The position numbers were made by a program, and so were the translations under genes. The notes beneath the pieces are model-generated. The model ran no database searches. It was not told the DNA's origin and worked only from the letters and a program-made list of their open reading frames with translations. Of a stretch of DNA of 35,946 bases, positions 1 through 9,666 are shown piece after piece. The stretch's first letter is position 1. The number at the start of each line of letters is the position of its first letter. Source of the stretch: Spirabiliibacterium pneumoniae (GTDB lineage: Bacteria; Pseudomonadota; Gammaproteobacteria; Enterobacterales; Pasteurellaceae); assembly GCF_014884995.1 (NCBI RefSeq), contig NZ_JABMII010000020.1, positions 1 to 35,946 on the forward strand. Reading direction: 5' to 3'.

Positions 1-21
1 TTCAAATTTTTCTTTAGACAC
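1..21 (-). CDS. tuf: Elongation factor Tu, first seven codons only (partial)
   Basis: Reading leftwards from position 21, the codons give M-S-K-E-K-F-E from a GTG start, which is the conserved N-terminus of bacterial EF-Tu; the gene then leaves the window. A ribosome binding site (AAGGAAA) sits about six bases before the GTG. The gene lies just downstream of fusA on the same strand, the position of tufA in the str operon of enteric and Pasteurellaceae genomes. EF-Tu delivers aminoacyl-tRNA to the ribosome. With only seven residues visible, the call rests on the peptide plus the gene order. Confidence 0.85.
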
Positions 22-42
22 GATTAAGTTTCCTTATGTGTG

Positions 43-66
43 ACCGTAAGCCCGAAGACTTACGGT
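43..66 (-). other. Intercistronic hairpin between fusA and tuf
   Basis: An 8-bp perfect inverted repeat (ACCGTAAG at 43-50 and CTTACGGT at 59-66) with an 8-base loop lies in the 58 bases between fusA and tuf. No U-tract follows it on the minus strand, so it is unlikely to be a rho-independent terminator. It could be an RNA processing or stability element that separates tuf expression from the rest of the operon. That role is inference. Confidence 0.4.
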
Positions 67-79
67 TTGGTTAACAAAA

Positions 80-2185
80 TTATTTTGCTTTGCGCGCTTC
101 AATTACAGCATTCGCAACGCTAGATGGTGCTTCTGCATATTTCAATGGTTCCATTGAATATGATGCACGACCTTGAGTTTGTGAGCGCAGGTCAGTTGCA
201 TAGCCAAACATTTCAGACAATGGCACTTGTGCACGAACAATTTTCGCAAGGCCTAAATCTTCCATACCTTCAACCAAACCACGACGACGGTTCAAGTCAC
301 CGATCACATCACCCATATACTCTTCTGGTGTTTCCACTTCCACTTTCATGATTGGTTCAAGCAATACTGGATTTGCTTTCGCGAAACCCGCTTTGAACGC
401 AAGTGAGGCGGCCAATTTAAACGCCAATTCAGAGGAGTCAACATCATGGTATGAACCAAAGTGCAAACGAACACCCAAATCAACAACAGGGTAACCTGCT
501 AATGGGCCTGATTTCAATTGCTCTTGAATACCTTTATCAACAGCAGGGATGTATTCTCCAGGGATTACACCACCTTTGATTTCGTTGACAAATTCATAGC
601 CTGGGCCTTCTGGATCCAGTGGATACATATCGATCACAACGTGACCATATTGACCACGACCACCAGATTGTTTTGCGTGTTTACCTTCAACATCGTTCAC
701 AGCGGTACGAATAGTTTCACGGTAAGCTACTTGTGGTTTACCCACGTTAGCTTCCACTTTAAACTCACGACGCATACGATCAACGATGATATCTAAGTGC
801 AATTCACCCATACCAGAGATAATGGTTTCGCCAGATTCTTCATCAGTGTGAACACGGAAAGATGGATCTTCTTGCGCCAAACGACTTAAAGCGATACCCA
901 TTTTCTCTTGGTCAGCTTTTGTTTTTGGCTCAACCGCAACCGCGATGACGGGATCTGGGAATTCCATACGTTCAAGGATAATCGGTGCATCTTGTGCACA
1001 CAATGTGTCACCTGTACCCACATCTTTCAAACCGATTGCTGCGGCGATGTCGCCTGCACGAACTTCTTTAATTTCATCACGTTTGTTAGCGTGCATCTGT
1101 ACGATACGACCAAAACGTTCACGTTTATCTTTAACAGAATTCAACACAGTATCACCTGAGTTTACTACACCTGAGTAAACACGGAAGAAAGTCAAGTTAC
1201 CCACAAATGGGTCAGTTGCGATTTTAAATGCTAATGCAGCAAATGGCTCATCATCACTTGCATGACGCTCGCCTTCTGTTTCATCTGGGTTGATACCTTT
1301 GATTGCAGGTACATCTGTTGGTGCTGGCAAGTAATCAACAACCGCATCTAGCATTGCTTGAACACCTTTGTTTTTAAAGGCTGAACCGCAAGTTACCAAA
1401 ATAATTTCGTTGTTCAATACGCGCGTACGGATAGCAGATTTGATCTCTTCTTCAGTCAAATCTTCACCGCCTAAGTATTTTTCCATCAACTCTTCAGAAG
1501 CTTCTGCTGCTGATTCGATCAGGTTTTGATGCCATTCATCTGCCAAGTCTTTTAATTCTGCAGGGATGTCTTCATAGGTGAATGTCATACCTTGGTCGGC
1601 TTCATTCCAGTTGATCGCTTTCATTTTTAAGAGATCAACCACACCTTTAAAGTTATCTTCTGCGCCGATTGGCAATTGAATTGGCACAGCAGTACCGCCT
1701 AATCGGGTTTTAATTTGCTCAACCACACGTAGGAAGTTAGCACCAGTACGGTCCATTTTATTCACGAACGCAATACGTGGAACGTGATATTTGTTCGCTT
1801 GACGCCATACTGTTTCAGATTGAGGTTGTACACCACCTACCGCACAGTAAACCATTACTGCACCATCAAGTACACGCATTGAACGTTCTACTTCGATAGT
1901 AAAGTCAACGTGTCCTGGGGTATCGATAATATTGATACGGTGTTGTGGGAATTGGTTTGACATTCCGCTCCAGAATGCCGTTGTAGCCGCAGAGGTAATT
2001 GTAATACCACGCTCTTGTTCTTGTTCCATCCAGTCCATGGTCGCGGCGCCATCATGCACCTCACCAATTTTATGGCTTATCCCAGTATAGAACAAAATAC
2101 GCTCAGTGGTCGTTGTTTTACCTGCGTCGATGTGAGCACTGATACCGATGTTACGATAGCGCTCAATGGGAGTAGTTCTAGCCAC
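80..2185 (-). CDS. fusA: Elongation factor G
   Basis: This is the 701-residue translational GTPase that moves tRNA and mRNA through the ribosome and, with ribosome recycling factor, splits terminated ribosomes. The G-domain motifs are all visible near the N-terminus: [10 protein letters not shown] (P-loop), RGITI (switch II approach), DTPGHVDF and NKMD. Length matches the family (about 700). The start is GTG at 2183-2185, preceded by AGAGGA. It lies 86 bases downstream of rpsG and just upstream of tuf, as in the str operon. No uptake signal falls inside the gene, which is usual for highly conserved coding sequence. Confidence 0.98.
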   Translation of the reverse strand: MARTTPIERYRNIGISAHIDAGKTTTTERILFYTGISHKIGEVHDGAATMDWMEQEQERGITITSAATTAFWSGMSNQFPQHRINIIDTPGHVDFTIEVERSMRVLDGAVMVYCAVGGVQPQSETVWRQANKYHVPRIAFVNKMDRTGANFLRVVEQIKTRLGGTAVPIQLPIGAEDNFKGVVDLLKMKAINWNEADQGMTFTYEDIPAELKDLADEWHQNLIESAAEASEELMEKYLGGEDLTEEEIKSAIRTRVLNNEIILVTCGSAFKNKGVQAMLDAVVDYLPAPTDVPAIKGINPDETEGERHASDDEPFAALAFKIATDPFVGNLTFFRVYSGVVNSGDTVLNSVKDKRERFGRIVQMHANKRDEIKEVRAGDIAAAIGLKDVGTGDTLCAQDAPIILERMEFPDPVIAVAVEPKTKADQEKMGIALSRLAQEDPSFRVHTDEESGETIISGMGELHLDIIVDRMRREFKVEANVGKPQVAYRETIRTAVNDVEGKHAKQSGGRGQYGHVVIDMYPLDPEGPGYEFVNEIKGGVIPGEYIPAVDKGIQEQLKSGPLAGYPVVDLGVRLHFGSYHDVDSSELAFKLAASLAFKAGFAKANPVLLEPIMKVEVETPEEYMGDVIGDLNRRRGLVEGMEDLGLAKIVRAQVPLSEMFGYATDLRSQTQGRASYSMEPLKYAEAPSSVANAVIEARKAK

Positions 2186-2223
2186 GATTATTTCCTCTCG
2201 TTAGGCGTTGAAAAAATGTTGTT

Positions 2224-2261
2224 ACGCAGGCTATTATACAGCCTGCGTATCGATTACACAA
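2224..2261 (-). promoter_or_regulatory. Hairpin with a possible internal promoter between rpsG and fusA
   Basis: A perfect 9-bp stem (ACGCAGGCT at 2224-2232, AGCCTGCGT at 2240-2248) closes a 7-base loop. Read on the minus strand, the loop together with the last stem base gives an exact TATAAT (2233-2238). A TTGTGT sits 17 bases upstream of it (2256-2261), so an internal promoter for fusA-tuf is possible. Alternatively the stem is an attenuation or RNA-processing element. No U-tract directly follows it, so a simple terminator is less likely. Confidence 0.35.
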
Positions 2262-2271
2262 AAGTGCGGTA

Positions 2272-2763
<492 letters not shown>

Positions 2764-2838
2764 TCAGGTTACCCAAAACTCTTTGTTACTGGAGTCTGGT
2801 GATATTAATAGGTTGCTAAAATATTACGTTTGGCCTTA

Positions 2839-3254
<416 letters not shown>

Positions 3255-3305
3255 TCATAAATAGAATGTATAAAAATCCACCACCTTATACAAGATGGAC
3301 GCCAA

Positions 3306-3334
3306 ATTGTAGTCTTTGCAACCAGTGATGTCAA
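3306..3334 (-). promoter_or_regulatory. str operon promoter
   Basis: On the minus strand a consensus -35 TTGACA (3329-3334) is separated by exactly 17 bases from TACAAT (3306-3311), a one-mismatch -10. It lies 78 bases before the rpsL start and only 24 bases after the tusB stop codon. The leader would be about 70 bases. I see no terminator between tusB and this promoter, so transcripts from the tus genes may also run into the str operon. Confidence 0.85.
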
Positions 3335-3357
3335 GTTTAATGCTCTGACTTTTATAC

Positions 3358-3645
3358 TTAAAGCGCCAGCTGCGGATGGAACCGCTCACTCACACGCACT
3401 AGCTCAGCCATGTCAATTTGCTCAATGATGGGCAGCTCGGCGAAAAGTGCTGTCAGATTACGCGCCTTAATATCTTGCGCCAACGCATAACACGGCGTTT
3501 GCAGTGCGTGCAATAAAGTGCGGTGCGTCTGTGCTAGCATCACGCCCTCTTGCCACAACAACACGGCGTCATCGACACGGAGATTGGCGAGAATGAGCGA
3601 GAGTTCATCTTCGGGGTAATAGGATTTCGAGAAAGTGTATAACAT
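3358..3645 (-). CDS. tusB: Sulfur relay protein TusB (DsrH family)
   Basis: The 95-residue product has the length and N-terminal pattern of TusB/DsrH (MLYTFSKSYY, a leucine-rich middle and an LLWQEGV segment). TusB, TusC and TusD form the hexameric complex that passes persulfide sulfur from TusA to TusE for 2-thiouridine formation at the wobble base of Lys, Glu and Gln tRNAs, completed by MnmA. The gene starts 7 bases after the tusC stop and ends just before the str promoter. A USS lies within it (3516-3524). Confidence 0.9.
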   Translation of the reverse strand: MLYTFSKSYYPEDELSLILANLRVDDAVLLWQEGVMLAQTHRTLLHALQTPCYALAQDIKARNLTALFAELPIIEQIDMAELVRVSERFHPQLAL

Positions 3646-3652
3646 CGCCGCC

Positions 3653-4015
3653 TCAAAAAGTCAGGATCTTGACCGCACTTTGCAGTTTGACGGTGTAATC
3701 TGCGCGCGCAAGCACTTGGCAATCGAGCAGTAAATCTTGCGATGTGAGCAAGCAATCACTTAAGGCGTCTGCGCACACATAGCATTGCTCAATCTCATAA
3801 AGGCTGAGCAATTTAAAGCGCTTTAAAAAATCCAGCTGGCCAATTTCATTTGGCATTTGACCGCACTTGATATTCAGCACGCCACGGCCTTGAAAAAACA
3901 CTGCCAGCTCGTCAGGCTCCAAAAAAGCCGTGGCGGTAAGCGCTGCGTCAAGCCCCTCGCGTGAGACCGCACTTTCAAAAGGACTTTGGGTAAACACAAT
4001 CGCCAGTTTTATCAT
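3653..4015 (-). CDS. tusC: Sulfur relay protein TusC (DsrF family)
   Basis: The 120-residue product starts MIKLAIVFTQSPF and contains the FFQGRGVLNIKCGQ segment typical of the DsrE/F fold. It is the structural partner of TusB and TusD in the cytoplasmic TusBCD sulfur-transfer complex. The start overlaps the tusD stop by four bases (ATGA), indicating translational coupling. Three USS lie inside the gene (3672, 3860 and 3966), so it is unusually rich in them. Confidence 0.92.
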   Translation of the reverse strand: MIKLAIVFTQSPFESAVSREGLDAALTATAFLEPDELAVFFQGRGVLNIKCGQMPNEIGQLDFLKRFKLLSLYEIEQCYVCADALSDCLLTSQDLLLDCQVLARADYTVKLQSAVKILTF

Positions 4016-4392
4016 AGCGTTATCACCCTGTCGGCCTGCAAGGTATCTTGGACAAAATCAGCCAGCCCCGCCAGTTCAAAGTGATCTGCGAGGTTATTAT
4101 CTACCCCACTGGCACTGCTCTCTGAGTTGACAATCCCACGGCGTTGCGCTGCAGCAATACAGAGGTTCAACCGCACTTTGTGTTTTTCGGCGAACGCCTG
4201 CCACTGTGCCGTTAAATTCGGTTCATCATTGGCGGGGTGGTTAAATCGGTTACCTGTCAGCACGCCATCACCATAAAAAAACACTTGTACAAGGTCATGA
4301 CCGCACTTTATCAGTTCTGCGGCAAAGGCCAATGCCAACGCATTACCTGTGCCCGAAGTTGGGGATTGCGTGACTTGCAACACGTAGCGCAT
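4012..4392 (-). CDS. tusD: Sulfur relay protein TusD, persulfide carrier
   Basis: The product is 126 residues and contains LNLCIAAAQRRG, in which the cysteine is residue 78. This matches the position of the catalytic persulfide-carrying Cys78 of E. coli TusD. It receives sulfur from TusA and hands it to TusE in the tRNA 2-thiolation pathway. The ATG overlaps the yheO stop by one base (TAATG) and the stop overlaps the tusC start. Two USS fall inside (4170 and 4300). Confidence 0.95.
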   Translation of the reverse strand: MRYVLQVTQSPTSGTGNALALAFAAELIKCGHDLVQVFFYGDGVLTGNRFNHPANDEPNLTAQWQAFAEKHKVRLNLCIAAAQRRGIVNSESSASGVDNNLADHFELAGLADFVQDTLQADRVITL

Positions 4393-5069
4393 TACAGCTC
4401 CGTGTCGTCTTGTTTGATTTGGCGAATGTAGAGATAGACCGTGTGACGCGAAATATCCAGCCGGTCGGCCACTTGGTGAATGGCATCTTTGATGTCAAAA
4501 ATACCTTTCTCAAACAGTGCATACACAATTTGCTTGTTTTTGCTGTTGTTCGCCACACTCACATCAGCATTAATTTCTTCAATCGTGTGCTCAATGGTTT
4601 GCGCCACCAAATCTTCCACCGAATTAGCAAAATTAACAGGTCCGGCTAACTCAGGCTGGGTTTGCGTTGGCACTAACGCCTGCAGAAATTGTGACAGCGG
4701 TGCATCTAGGTTCATATTAATGCACAACAGTCCGATAATACGCTGCTGCGGGTTGCGGATGGCAATCGTCACCGATTTCATCAGCGCATTACCTTTCGCA
4801 CGGGTGAAATACGGCTTGGAAACATTATCGGTTTGCATATGGTGCAGCGAGCTGAGCGCCAAATCCGTTATCGGTGAGCCCACTTTACGATTGGTGTTAT
4901 GCCCGTTGGCGATATATACCGCCGAGTGTTGTAAGTCCTCAAGAGAGTGCAAGACAATCTCACAATGCTCGCCAATTAGCGCAGCTAATCCGTCCACTAC
5001 AGCAGCATATGAGTTAAGAATAGCATGATCTTGCGCAGTAAAAACGTCGTCCGTTTGCATAATTGTCAT
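4392..5069 (-). CDS. yheO: YheO-like PAS/HTH transcriptional regulator
   Basis: This 225-residue protein has the YheO-type N-terminal PAS-like domain (roughly residues 15-120, with YAAVVDGLAALIG and CEIVLHSLEDL) and a C-terminal helix-turn-helix (about 180-220, ending DISRHTVYLYIRQIKQ). The family includes regulators of D-amino-acid and stress genes, but the target of YheO is not established. It is translationally coupled to tusD, as in E. coli, so it may set tRNA thiolation capacity. The start at 5069 has no clear ribosome binding site; an in-frame ATG three codons later (5060) is an alternative. The fkpA terminator ends only a few bases upstream. Confidence 0.85.
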   Translation of the reverse strand: MTIMQTDDVFTAQDHAILNSYAAVVDGLAALIGEHCEIVLHSLEDLQHSAVYIANGHNTNRKVGSPITDLALSSLHHMQTDNVSKPYFTRAKGNALMKSVTIAIRNPQQRIIGLLCINMNLDAPLSQFLQALVPTQTQPELAGPVNFANSVEDLVAQTIEHTIEEINADVSVANNSKNKQIVYALFEKGIFDIKDAIHQVADRLDISRHTVYLYIRQIKQDDTEL

Positions 5070-5073
5070 TATT

Positions 5074-5107
5074 ATAAAAAAGATAAAGGCAGGGCGTACC
5101 CTGCCTT
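5074..5107 (-). terminator. fkpA rho-independent terminator
   Basis: A perfect 9-bp stem (AAGGCAGGG at 5086-5094, CCCTGCCTT at 5099-5107) with a 4-base loop is followed on the minus strand by a T-rich run. It lies 10 bases after the fkpA stop and ends about 5-10 bases before the yheO start, so yheO-tusDCB has almost no room for a promoter of its own downstream of it. Confidence 0.85.
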
Positions 5108-5117
5108 ATGAGCGAGA

Positions 5118-5840
5118 TTATTTTTTCGCTTTTTTCACGTCCAGCAATTCAATGTCAAACACTAACGTTGAATTTGGTGGAATAGAGCCTGTCGCTTGTG
5201 CGCCATAACCCAATTCTGGTGGCAGAACAAGCTCAATTTTACCACCTTTTTTGATCATCGGGATGCCTTCTACCCAGCCTTTCACCAGTTTATTAAGTTG
5301 GAATTCAACTGGCTCACCTCGTTTATATGAACTGTCAAACTCTTCACCATTGATCAGTGTTCCTTTGTAATGCACTTTTACAGTGTCTTCAGGGCTGACA
5401 GTATCACCACTGCCGGCTTTTTCAATTTTATATAACAAACCTGATTTGGTTTGTTTCACACCGTCTTTTTTAGCATATTCTGCGCGGAATTTTGCACCTT
5501 GTTCTTCAGCGGCTTTCGCATCAGCTGCAATTTTAGCTTGTGTTTTTTCTTTCAACACGTTATCGAGCTTAGTCAATTGCTCACCGAGTTGTTTATCGTC
5601 AAATTTACCTTTGCCATTAAACGTCTCAGTAAAACCTTTAAGCATTTCATCTTTGTTGTAGTTAACCAAGTCTTTTTGGCTTTCGATGATTTGTTGCATT
5701 TGCTTGCTCATCAACGCACCTACTGCATAAGATGAGTCTGCAACAAACACACCGTCTTTTGCGTTATCGGCAGCAAACGCCGAACTGGCCACCGCACTTG
5801 CGATCATAACAGTGACTAACGATAATTTTTTATTTAGCAT
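5118..5840 (-). CDS. fkpA: FKBP-type peptidyl-prolyl cis-trans isomerase, periplasmic
   Basis: FkpA is a periplasmic proline isomerase and chaperone that assists folding of exported proteins. I choose the ATG at 5840, giving 240 residues that begin with a signal peptide (MLNKKLSLVT..., cleavage likely after AFA at residue 23). An in-frame ATG six codons upstream is less likely. The Lys/Glu-rich N-terminal part is the helical dimerisation and chaperone domain. The C-terminal part (about 125-235) is the FKBP domain, with VHYKGTLINGEEFDSSY, GWVEG and LGYG motifs. A USS sits in the signal-peptide coding region (5791-5799). It diverges from slyX. Confidence 0.95.
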   Translation of the reverse strand: MLNKKLSLVTVMIASAVASSAFAADNAKDGVFVADSSYAVGALMSKQMQQIIESQKDLVNYNKDEMLKGFTETFNGKGKFDDKQLGEQLTKLDNVLKEKTQAKIAADAKAAEEQGAKFRAEYAKKDGVKQTKSGLLYKIEKAGSGDTVSPEDTVKVHYKGTLINGEEFDSSYKRGEPVEFQLNKLVKGWVEGIPMIKKGGKIELVLPPELGYGAQATGSIPPNSTLVFDIELLDVKKAKK

Positions 5841-5948
5841 AAATGTGCCCTTTAACATAGTTTAAAATGTAATTTGTGTATCTTACACTATATCTTTGAC
5901 AGGGAATAGTTTAAAGTGTTTGCAAAATTTTTTACTTTTTTTTAAATA

Positions 5949-6170
5949 ATGATGAATGAACACGCCTTATTAAGCCAAATTGCCGAACTCGAAACCAAGA
6001 TCACCTTTCAAGAAGGCATGATTGACGATCTCAACCAAGCCCTGATCACTCAACAATTTGCCATCGACAAACTGCAACAGCAAGTGCGGTTGCTTGCTCA
6101 AAAACTCACCGACTTACAACCCAGCAACATAGCCTCAATGAGCGAAGAAACCCCTCCTCCCCACTATTAA
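5949..6170 (+). CDS. slyX: SlyX family coiled-coil protein
   Basis: The 73-residue product is almost entirely a predicted coiled coil ([20 protein letters not shown] and onward), ending in the Pro-Pro-His-Tyr tail typical of SlyX. Its function is unknown; it is named from its position next to fkpA in enterics, where the pair is also divergent. Two ATG codons in tandem (5949 and 5952) could start it and no clear ribosome binding site is present. One USS is internal (6082-6090), and a second begins at the last base of the stop codon (6170-6178). Confidence 0.9.
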   Translation: MMNEHALLSQIAELETKITFQEGMIDDLNQALITQQFAIDKLQQQVRLLAQKLTDLQPSNIASMSEETPPPHY

Positions 6171-6189
6171 CCGCACTTTTGTTGTGACA

Positions 6190-6816
6190 TTATGTTCTTA
6201 AAGCGCTGACGCCGTGTTCACCCAGCAGTGGTACTGCGCCACGGGCGAGCATTTTGAGTTGTAGTATGACGCGTTCTTTGAGTGCCATGCGTTCTTTGGC
6301 GCCCATATCAAGGGCGTTGGCGCCAGCGGTAAAGACAATGGTGACCATACCTTCAGCTTGGATATAGGCGACATAGTCAGAGAAGTCATTGCGTTGGGCG
6401 ATGTATTCTGCCAGCTCGTCAACAAAGTGTTTGATCTCGCGCGCCGCGGCGGTGCGAAACGCCTGCGAGGTGCCGGAACTTTCACGCAGCAGCAAGCGGA
6501 ACATATTCGGACGTTGGGTGATAAATTCAAAAAAGGTTTCAACTGAAATGGCAATCACACTGCCGCCTTTTTCAATGCGTTTGCGCGCTTGACGCATTAG
6601 CTGGCGCAAGATAAGCCCTGCTTCATCAACCATCGTCAGCCCCAACTCGTCCATATCACGAAAGTGGCGATAAAACGAAGTTGGCGCGATGCCCGCTTCA
6701 CGCGCCACTTCGCGCAGGCTTAAGTTGGAAAAACTTTTTTCTGCGCTAAGCTGGTTAAACGCGGCGTCGATCAAGGCGCGGCGTGTTTTTTCTTTCTGTT
6801 GCGCTCTCACTCCCAT
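6190..6816 (-). CDS. fabR: TetR-family repressor of unsaturated fatty acid synthesis FabR
   Basis: This 208-residue regulator matches FabR closely. It begins [20 protein letters not shown] and has the DNA-binding helices [19 protein letters not shown] at about residues 33-51. In E. coli FabR represses fabA and fabB in response to the ratio of unsaturated to saturated acyl groups and so adjusts membrane fluidity. It starts 8 bases after the oxyR stop, so the two are probably cotranscribed. It converges on slyX with only about 19 bases between the stop codons. Confidence 0.95.
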   Translation of the reverse strand: MGVRAQQKEKTRRALIDAAFNQLSAEKSFSNLSLREVAREAGIAPTSFYRHFRDMDELGLTMVDEAGLILRQLMRQARKRIEKGGSVIAISVETFFEFITQRPNMFRLLLRESSGTSQAFRTAAAREIKHFVDELAEYIAQRNDFSDYVAYIQAEGMVTIVFTAGANALDMGAKERMALKERVILQLKMLARGAVPLLGEHGVSALRT

Positions 6817-6824
6817 AGTGACAC

Positions 6825-7730
6825 CTAAATAGTGTGTGCCAAAATAGGTTCGACCGCACTTTTGATGATTTTGGCAATGCGCTCATAGCGGCTGCGCAGT
6901 GGAGAACCTGGGCGATAGACAAGAATAATACTACGATAGGGCTGTGGCTGTTCAAAATGGATATAATTCACGCCACGACGCGAGCCTTCGTTTAAAATAG
7001 CCAATTTCGGCATCAGTGTCACGCCCGTGTTGGCGGCGACCATGTTCCGCAAGGTTTCAAGGCTGGTGGCCTGAAAATGCTGATTTTCTTTTGCCCCTGC
7101 GGTGAAACAGTAATCCATGGTTTGGTTGCGCAAGCAGTGACCGTCGTCGAGCATTAAAATTTCATGATTTTTTAGTTCGTCTAATTTCACCGTTTTGCGC
7201 TTGGCCCACATATGTTTCGGCGCAACGGCTAATAGCATCGGTTCTTGAAACATGGGCACTTCAATAAAGCCTGCCGTTTCAGGCACTTGGGCGAGAATGG
7301 CGCAGTCAAGCTGCCCACTTTCGAGTTTGTCGAGCAAGGTTTGCGTTTGCGCCTCATAGAGATAGGTTTCTAGCTCTGGGAAATCCTTTTCTAACACGGG
7401 CAGCATACACGGCAGCAAGTAAGGCCCAAGGGTTGGGATCACACCAATGTGTAGTGGCCCGCTCATTTCTTTGCCTTGATTGCTGGCCATTTCCTTAAAA
7501 ATTTGTACTTCTAACAAAATCTTACGCGCTTGCTCCACAAGCAGCATGCCTGACTGCGTAAACAACACTTTGCGGCTGGTGCGCTCAAGCAATAAAATCC
7601 CGAGCTCTTGTTCTAATTTGCGAATTTGCCCGCTCAACGTCGGCTGGCTGACATTGCAGGCATCGGCCGCCTTGCGAAAATGCTTAAATTCAGACAGCGC
7701 AACTAAATATTCCAAATCACGAATATTCAA
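6825..7730 (-). CDS. oxyR: Hydrogen peroxide sensor and LysR-type regulator OxyR
   Basis: The product is 301 residues, with an N-terminal winged helix ([32 protein letters not shown]) and a substrate-like regulatory domain. The redox cysteines are at residues 199 and 208 ([14 protein letters not shown]), identical in position to the disulfide-forming pair of E. coli OxyR. The start is TTG at 7728-7730 with GGAG seven bases before it. It diverges from a peroxiredoxin-glutaredoxin gene, a likely target, and is followed by fabR. A USS lies near the 3' end (6853-6861). Confidence 0.97.
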   Translation of the reverse strand: MNIRDLEYLVALSEFKHFRKAADACNVSQPTLSGQIRKLEQELGILLLERTSRKVLFTQSGMLLVEQARKILLEVQIFKEMASNQGKEMSGPLHIGVIPTLGPYLLPCMLPVLEKDFPELETYLYEAQTQTLLDKLESGQLDCAILAQVPETAGFIEVPMFQEPMLLAVAPKHMWAKRKTVKLDELKNHEILMLDDGHCLRNQTMDYCFTAGAKENQHFQATSLETLRNMVAANTGVTLMPKLAILNEGSRRGVNYIHFEQPQPYRSIILVYRPGSPLRSRYERIAKIIKSAVEPILAHTI

Positions 7731-7773
7731 AATGATACTCCATAGAAAAAAGCGATTGAAAGAATTGTCTTAA

Positions 7774-7810
7774 TTGATTATAACTATAATAGATTTGCAA
7801 TTATAATCAA
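7774..7810. promoter_or_regulatory. Divergent oxyR/peroxiredoxin control region with 10-bp inverted repeat
   Basis: A perfect inverted repeat, TTGATTATAA at 7774-7783 and TTATAATCAA at 7801-7810, is separated by 17 bases between oxyR and the peroxiredoxin gene. Exact TATAAT hexamers occur within it on both strands (for example 7785-7790 on plus and 7800-7805 on minus). Size and place fit a LysR-type (OxyR) operator controlling both genes. The spaced ATAG/CTAT tetrads of E. coli OxyR sites are only partly matched, so OxyR binding is inference. Confidence 0.5.
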
Positions 7811-7877
7811 GGGCAAGTTGATAAACACCTTGTTTATTTTTGATCTCAATTCTAGTTTACAACATAAGGAGAACATT

Positions 7878-8612
7878 ATGTTACAGTCAATGGAAGGCAA
7901 AAAAGTCCCGAATGTGACATTCCATACTCGCCAAGGCGATCAATGGGTTGACGTGACCACCGATGAACTATTTAAAAATCGCACCGTGATCGTATTCTCA
8001 CTGCCAGGTGCGTTTACCCCAACTTGCTCATCAAGCCACTTGCCACGTTACAACGAGCTTGCAGCCACCTTTAAAGAGCACGGCGTGGATGACATTTTAG
8101 TCGTCTCCGTTAATGACACTTTTGTGATGAACGCGTGGAAAGAAGACGAAAAAGCCGAACACATTCGCTTTATCCCCGATGGCAACGGTCAATTTACCGA
8201 AGGCATGGGCATGTTAGTGGAAAAAGCTGATCTCGGCTTTGGTAAACGTTCATGGCGTTATTCTATGCTCGTGAAAAACGGCGTAGTCGAAAAAATGTTC
8301 ATTGAGCCAGAAGAACCAGGCGATCCGTTCAAAGTCTCTGACGCAGACACGATGTTGAAATACATCGCACCAGATCACAAAACGCAAGAATCCATCGCGA
8401 TCTTCACCAAACCAGGTTGCCCATATTGTGCGAAGGCCAAACAAATGCTGATTGACCATAAATTGCAATATGAAGAAATCATCTTAGGCCACGATGCCAC
8501 CACTGTGAGCCTGCGTGCCATCAGTGGACGCCACACTGTGCCACAAGTATTTATCGGCGGTAAACATATCGGCGGCAGCGATGATTTAGAACAATATTTC
8601 GCGGCTAAATAA
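7878..8612 (+). CDS. Peroxiredoxin-glutaredoxin fusion (hybrid Prx5)
   Basis: This 244-residue cytoplasmic peroxidase reduces peroxides with glutathione through its own fused glutaredoxin. The N-terminal Prx5-like domain (1-165) carries the peroxidatic motif PGAFTPTC with Cys50. The C-terminal glutaredoxin domain (172-244) carries the CPYC active site (181-184) and TVPQVFIGG. Such fusions are known from Haemophilus. I choose the ATG at 7878 because AAGGAG lies 7 bases before it; the frame is open further upstream. It diverges from oxyR, consistent with peroxide-induced expression. A USS begins at the last base of its stop codon. Confidence 0.95.
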   Translation: MLQSMEGKKVPNVTFHTRQGDQWVDVTTDELFKNRTVIVFSLPGAFTPTCSSSHLPRYNELAATFKEHGVDDILVVSVNDTFVMNAWKEDEKAEHIRFIPDGNGQFTEGMGMLVEKADLGFGKRSWRYSMLVKNGVVEKMFIEPEEPGDPFKVSDADTMLKYIAPDHKTQESIAIFTKPGCPYCAKAKQMLIDHKLQYEEIILGHDATTVSLRAISGRHTVPQVFIGGKHIGGSDDLEQYFAAK

Positions 8613-8628
8613 CCGCACTTTGTCTTTT

Positions 8629-8655
8629 AAACCGAGCTTTAGCTCGGTTTTTTTC
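8629..8655 (+). terminator. Terminator of the peroxiredoxin-glutaredoxin gene
   Basis: AAACCGAGC (8629-8637) and GCTCGGTTT (8642-8650) form a 9-bp stem with a TTTA loop, followed by a run of T. It lies 16 bases beyond the stop codon and is a clear rho-independent terminator on the plus strand. Confidence 0.9.
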
Positions 8656-8672
8656 TGCCCACCCCACAGCCC

Positions 8673-8701
8673 CTGACAACACCCGCTTATCGTGCTACAC
8701 T
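8673..8701 (+). promoter_or_regulatory. Probable hem operon promoter
   Basis: CTGACA (8673-8678) and TACACT (8696-8701) are separated by 17 bases, about 30 bases upstream of the hemC ATG. It is the only good sigma-70 pair between the preceding terminator and hemC. Confidence 0.6.
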
Positions 8702-8731
8702 TACGGCAATATCCATTTGATTTTAAAGACT

Positions 8732-9664
8732 ATGCAAAAAATAATTAAGATCGCCACCCGCCAAAGCCCGCTGGCAATGTGGCAAGCGCAACACATCAAA
8801 GTGCGGTTAGAACAACTCCACCCCCACATTCAGGTGGACTTGTTACCGATGGTGACCAAAGGCGATGTGATTTTAGACACGCCACTGGCGAAAATCGGCG
8901 GCAAAGGCTTATTTGTCAAAGAGCTGGAACACGCCCTGCTTGAGCATCGTGCCGATTTGGCTGTGCATTCCATGAAAGATGTGCCGATGGCGTTTCCTGA
9001 TGGCTTGGGACTGAGTGTAATTTGCGCGCGCGAAACGCCTTATGATGCGTTTGTATCCAACCACTACGCCAGCCTTGATACGCTGCCACAAAGTGCGGTT
9101 GTGGGCACGTCCAGCTTACGCCGCCAAGCACAATTAAAAGCTCTGCGCCCTGATCTAAACATAAAATCTCTGCGTGGCAATTTAGGCACCCGTTTGGCTA
9201 AACTCGACGCGGGCGAATTTGATGCCATTATCCTTGCAGCCAGTGGCTTGAAGCGCTTAGGATTGGAGATGCGCATTCGCAGCGTCATTGCGCCTGAGCA
9301 GATCCTGCCTGCGGTTGGGCAAGGTGCATTAGGCATTGAAACACGCGTTGACGACGATGACATTAATGCCTTGCTCGCACCGTTGCAAGATGCGCATACC
9401 GCACTTTGCTTGCGGGCGGAGCGCGCCATGAATACCCATTTGCAAGGCGGTTGCCAAGTGCCGATTGCAGGGTTTGCGGAAATCGTTGGCGAGCAAATTC
9501 AAATGCGTGCACTGGTGGGGGATGTGGAGGGCAAAATCTTGCTTCGCGCCCAGGGCGCAGCTCCTTTTATGCAAGCGGAGCAACTTGGCATTGCATTGGC
9601 AGATAATTTACTGGCGCAAGGCGCGCAAACCTTGCTTGATAACGCCTATTTACACGGACAATAA
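8732..9664 (+). CDS. hemC: Porphobilinogen deaminase (hydroxymethylbilane synthase)
   Basis: HemC joins four porphobilinogen molecules into hydroxymethylbilane in heme biosynthesis. The 310-residue product has the conserved [10 protein letters not shown] and [11 protein letters not shown] segments. [13 protein letters not shown] contains the cysteine that carries the dipyrromethane cofactor. I choose the ATG at 8732 ([14 protein letters not shown]); a TTG five codons upstream is in frame but lacks support. hemD follows after 2 bases. Three USS lie inside (8799, 9091 and 9398). Confidence 0.97.
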   Translation: MQKIIKIATRQSPLAMWQAQHIKVRLEQLHPHIQVDLLPMVTKGDVILDTPLAKIGGKGLFVKELEHALLEHRADLAVHSMKDVPMAFPDGLGLSVICARETPYDAFVSNHYASLDTLPQSAVVGTSSLRRQAQLKALRPDLNIKSLRGNLGTRLAKLDAGEFDAIILAASGLKRLGLEMRIRSVIAPEQILPAVGQGALGIETRVDDDDINALLAPLQDAHTALCLRAERAMNTHLQGGCQVPIAGFAEIVGEQIQMRALVGDVEGKILLRAQGAAPFMQAEQLGIALADNLLAQGAQTLLDNAYLHGQ

Positions 9665-9666
9665 GC

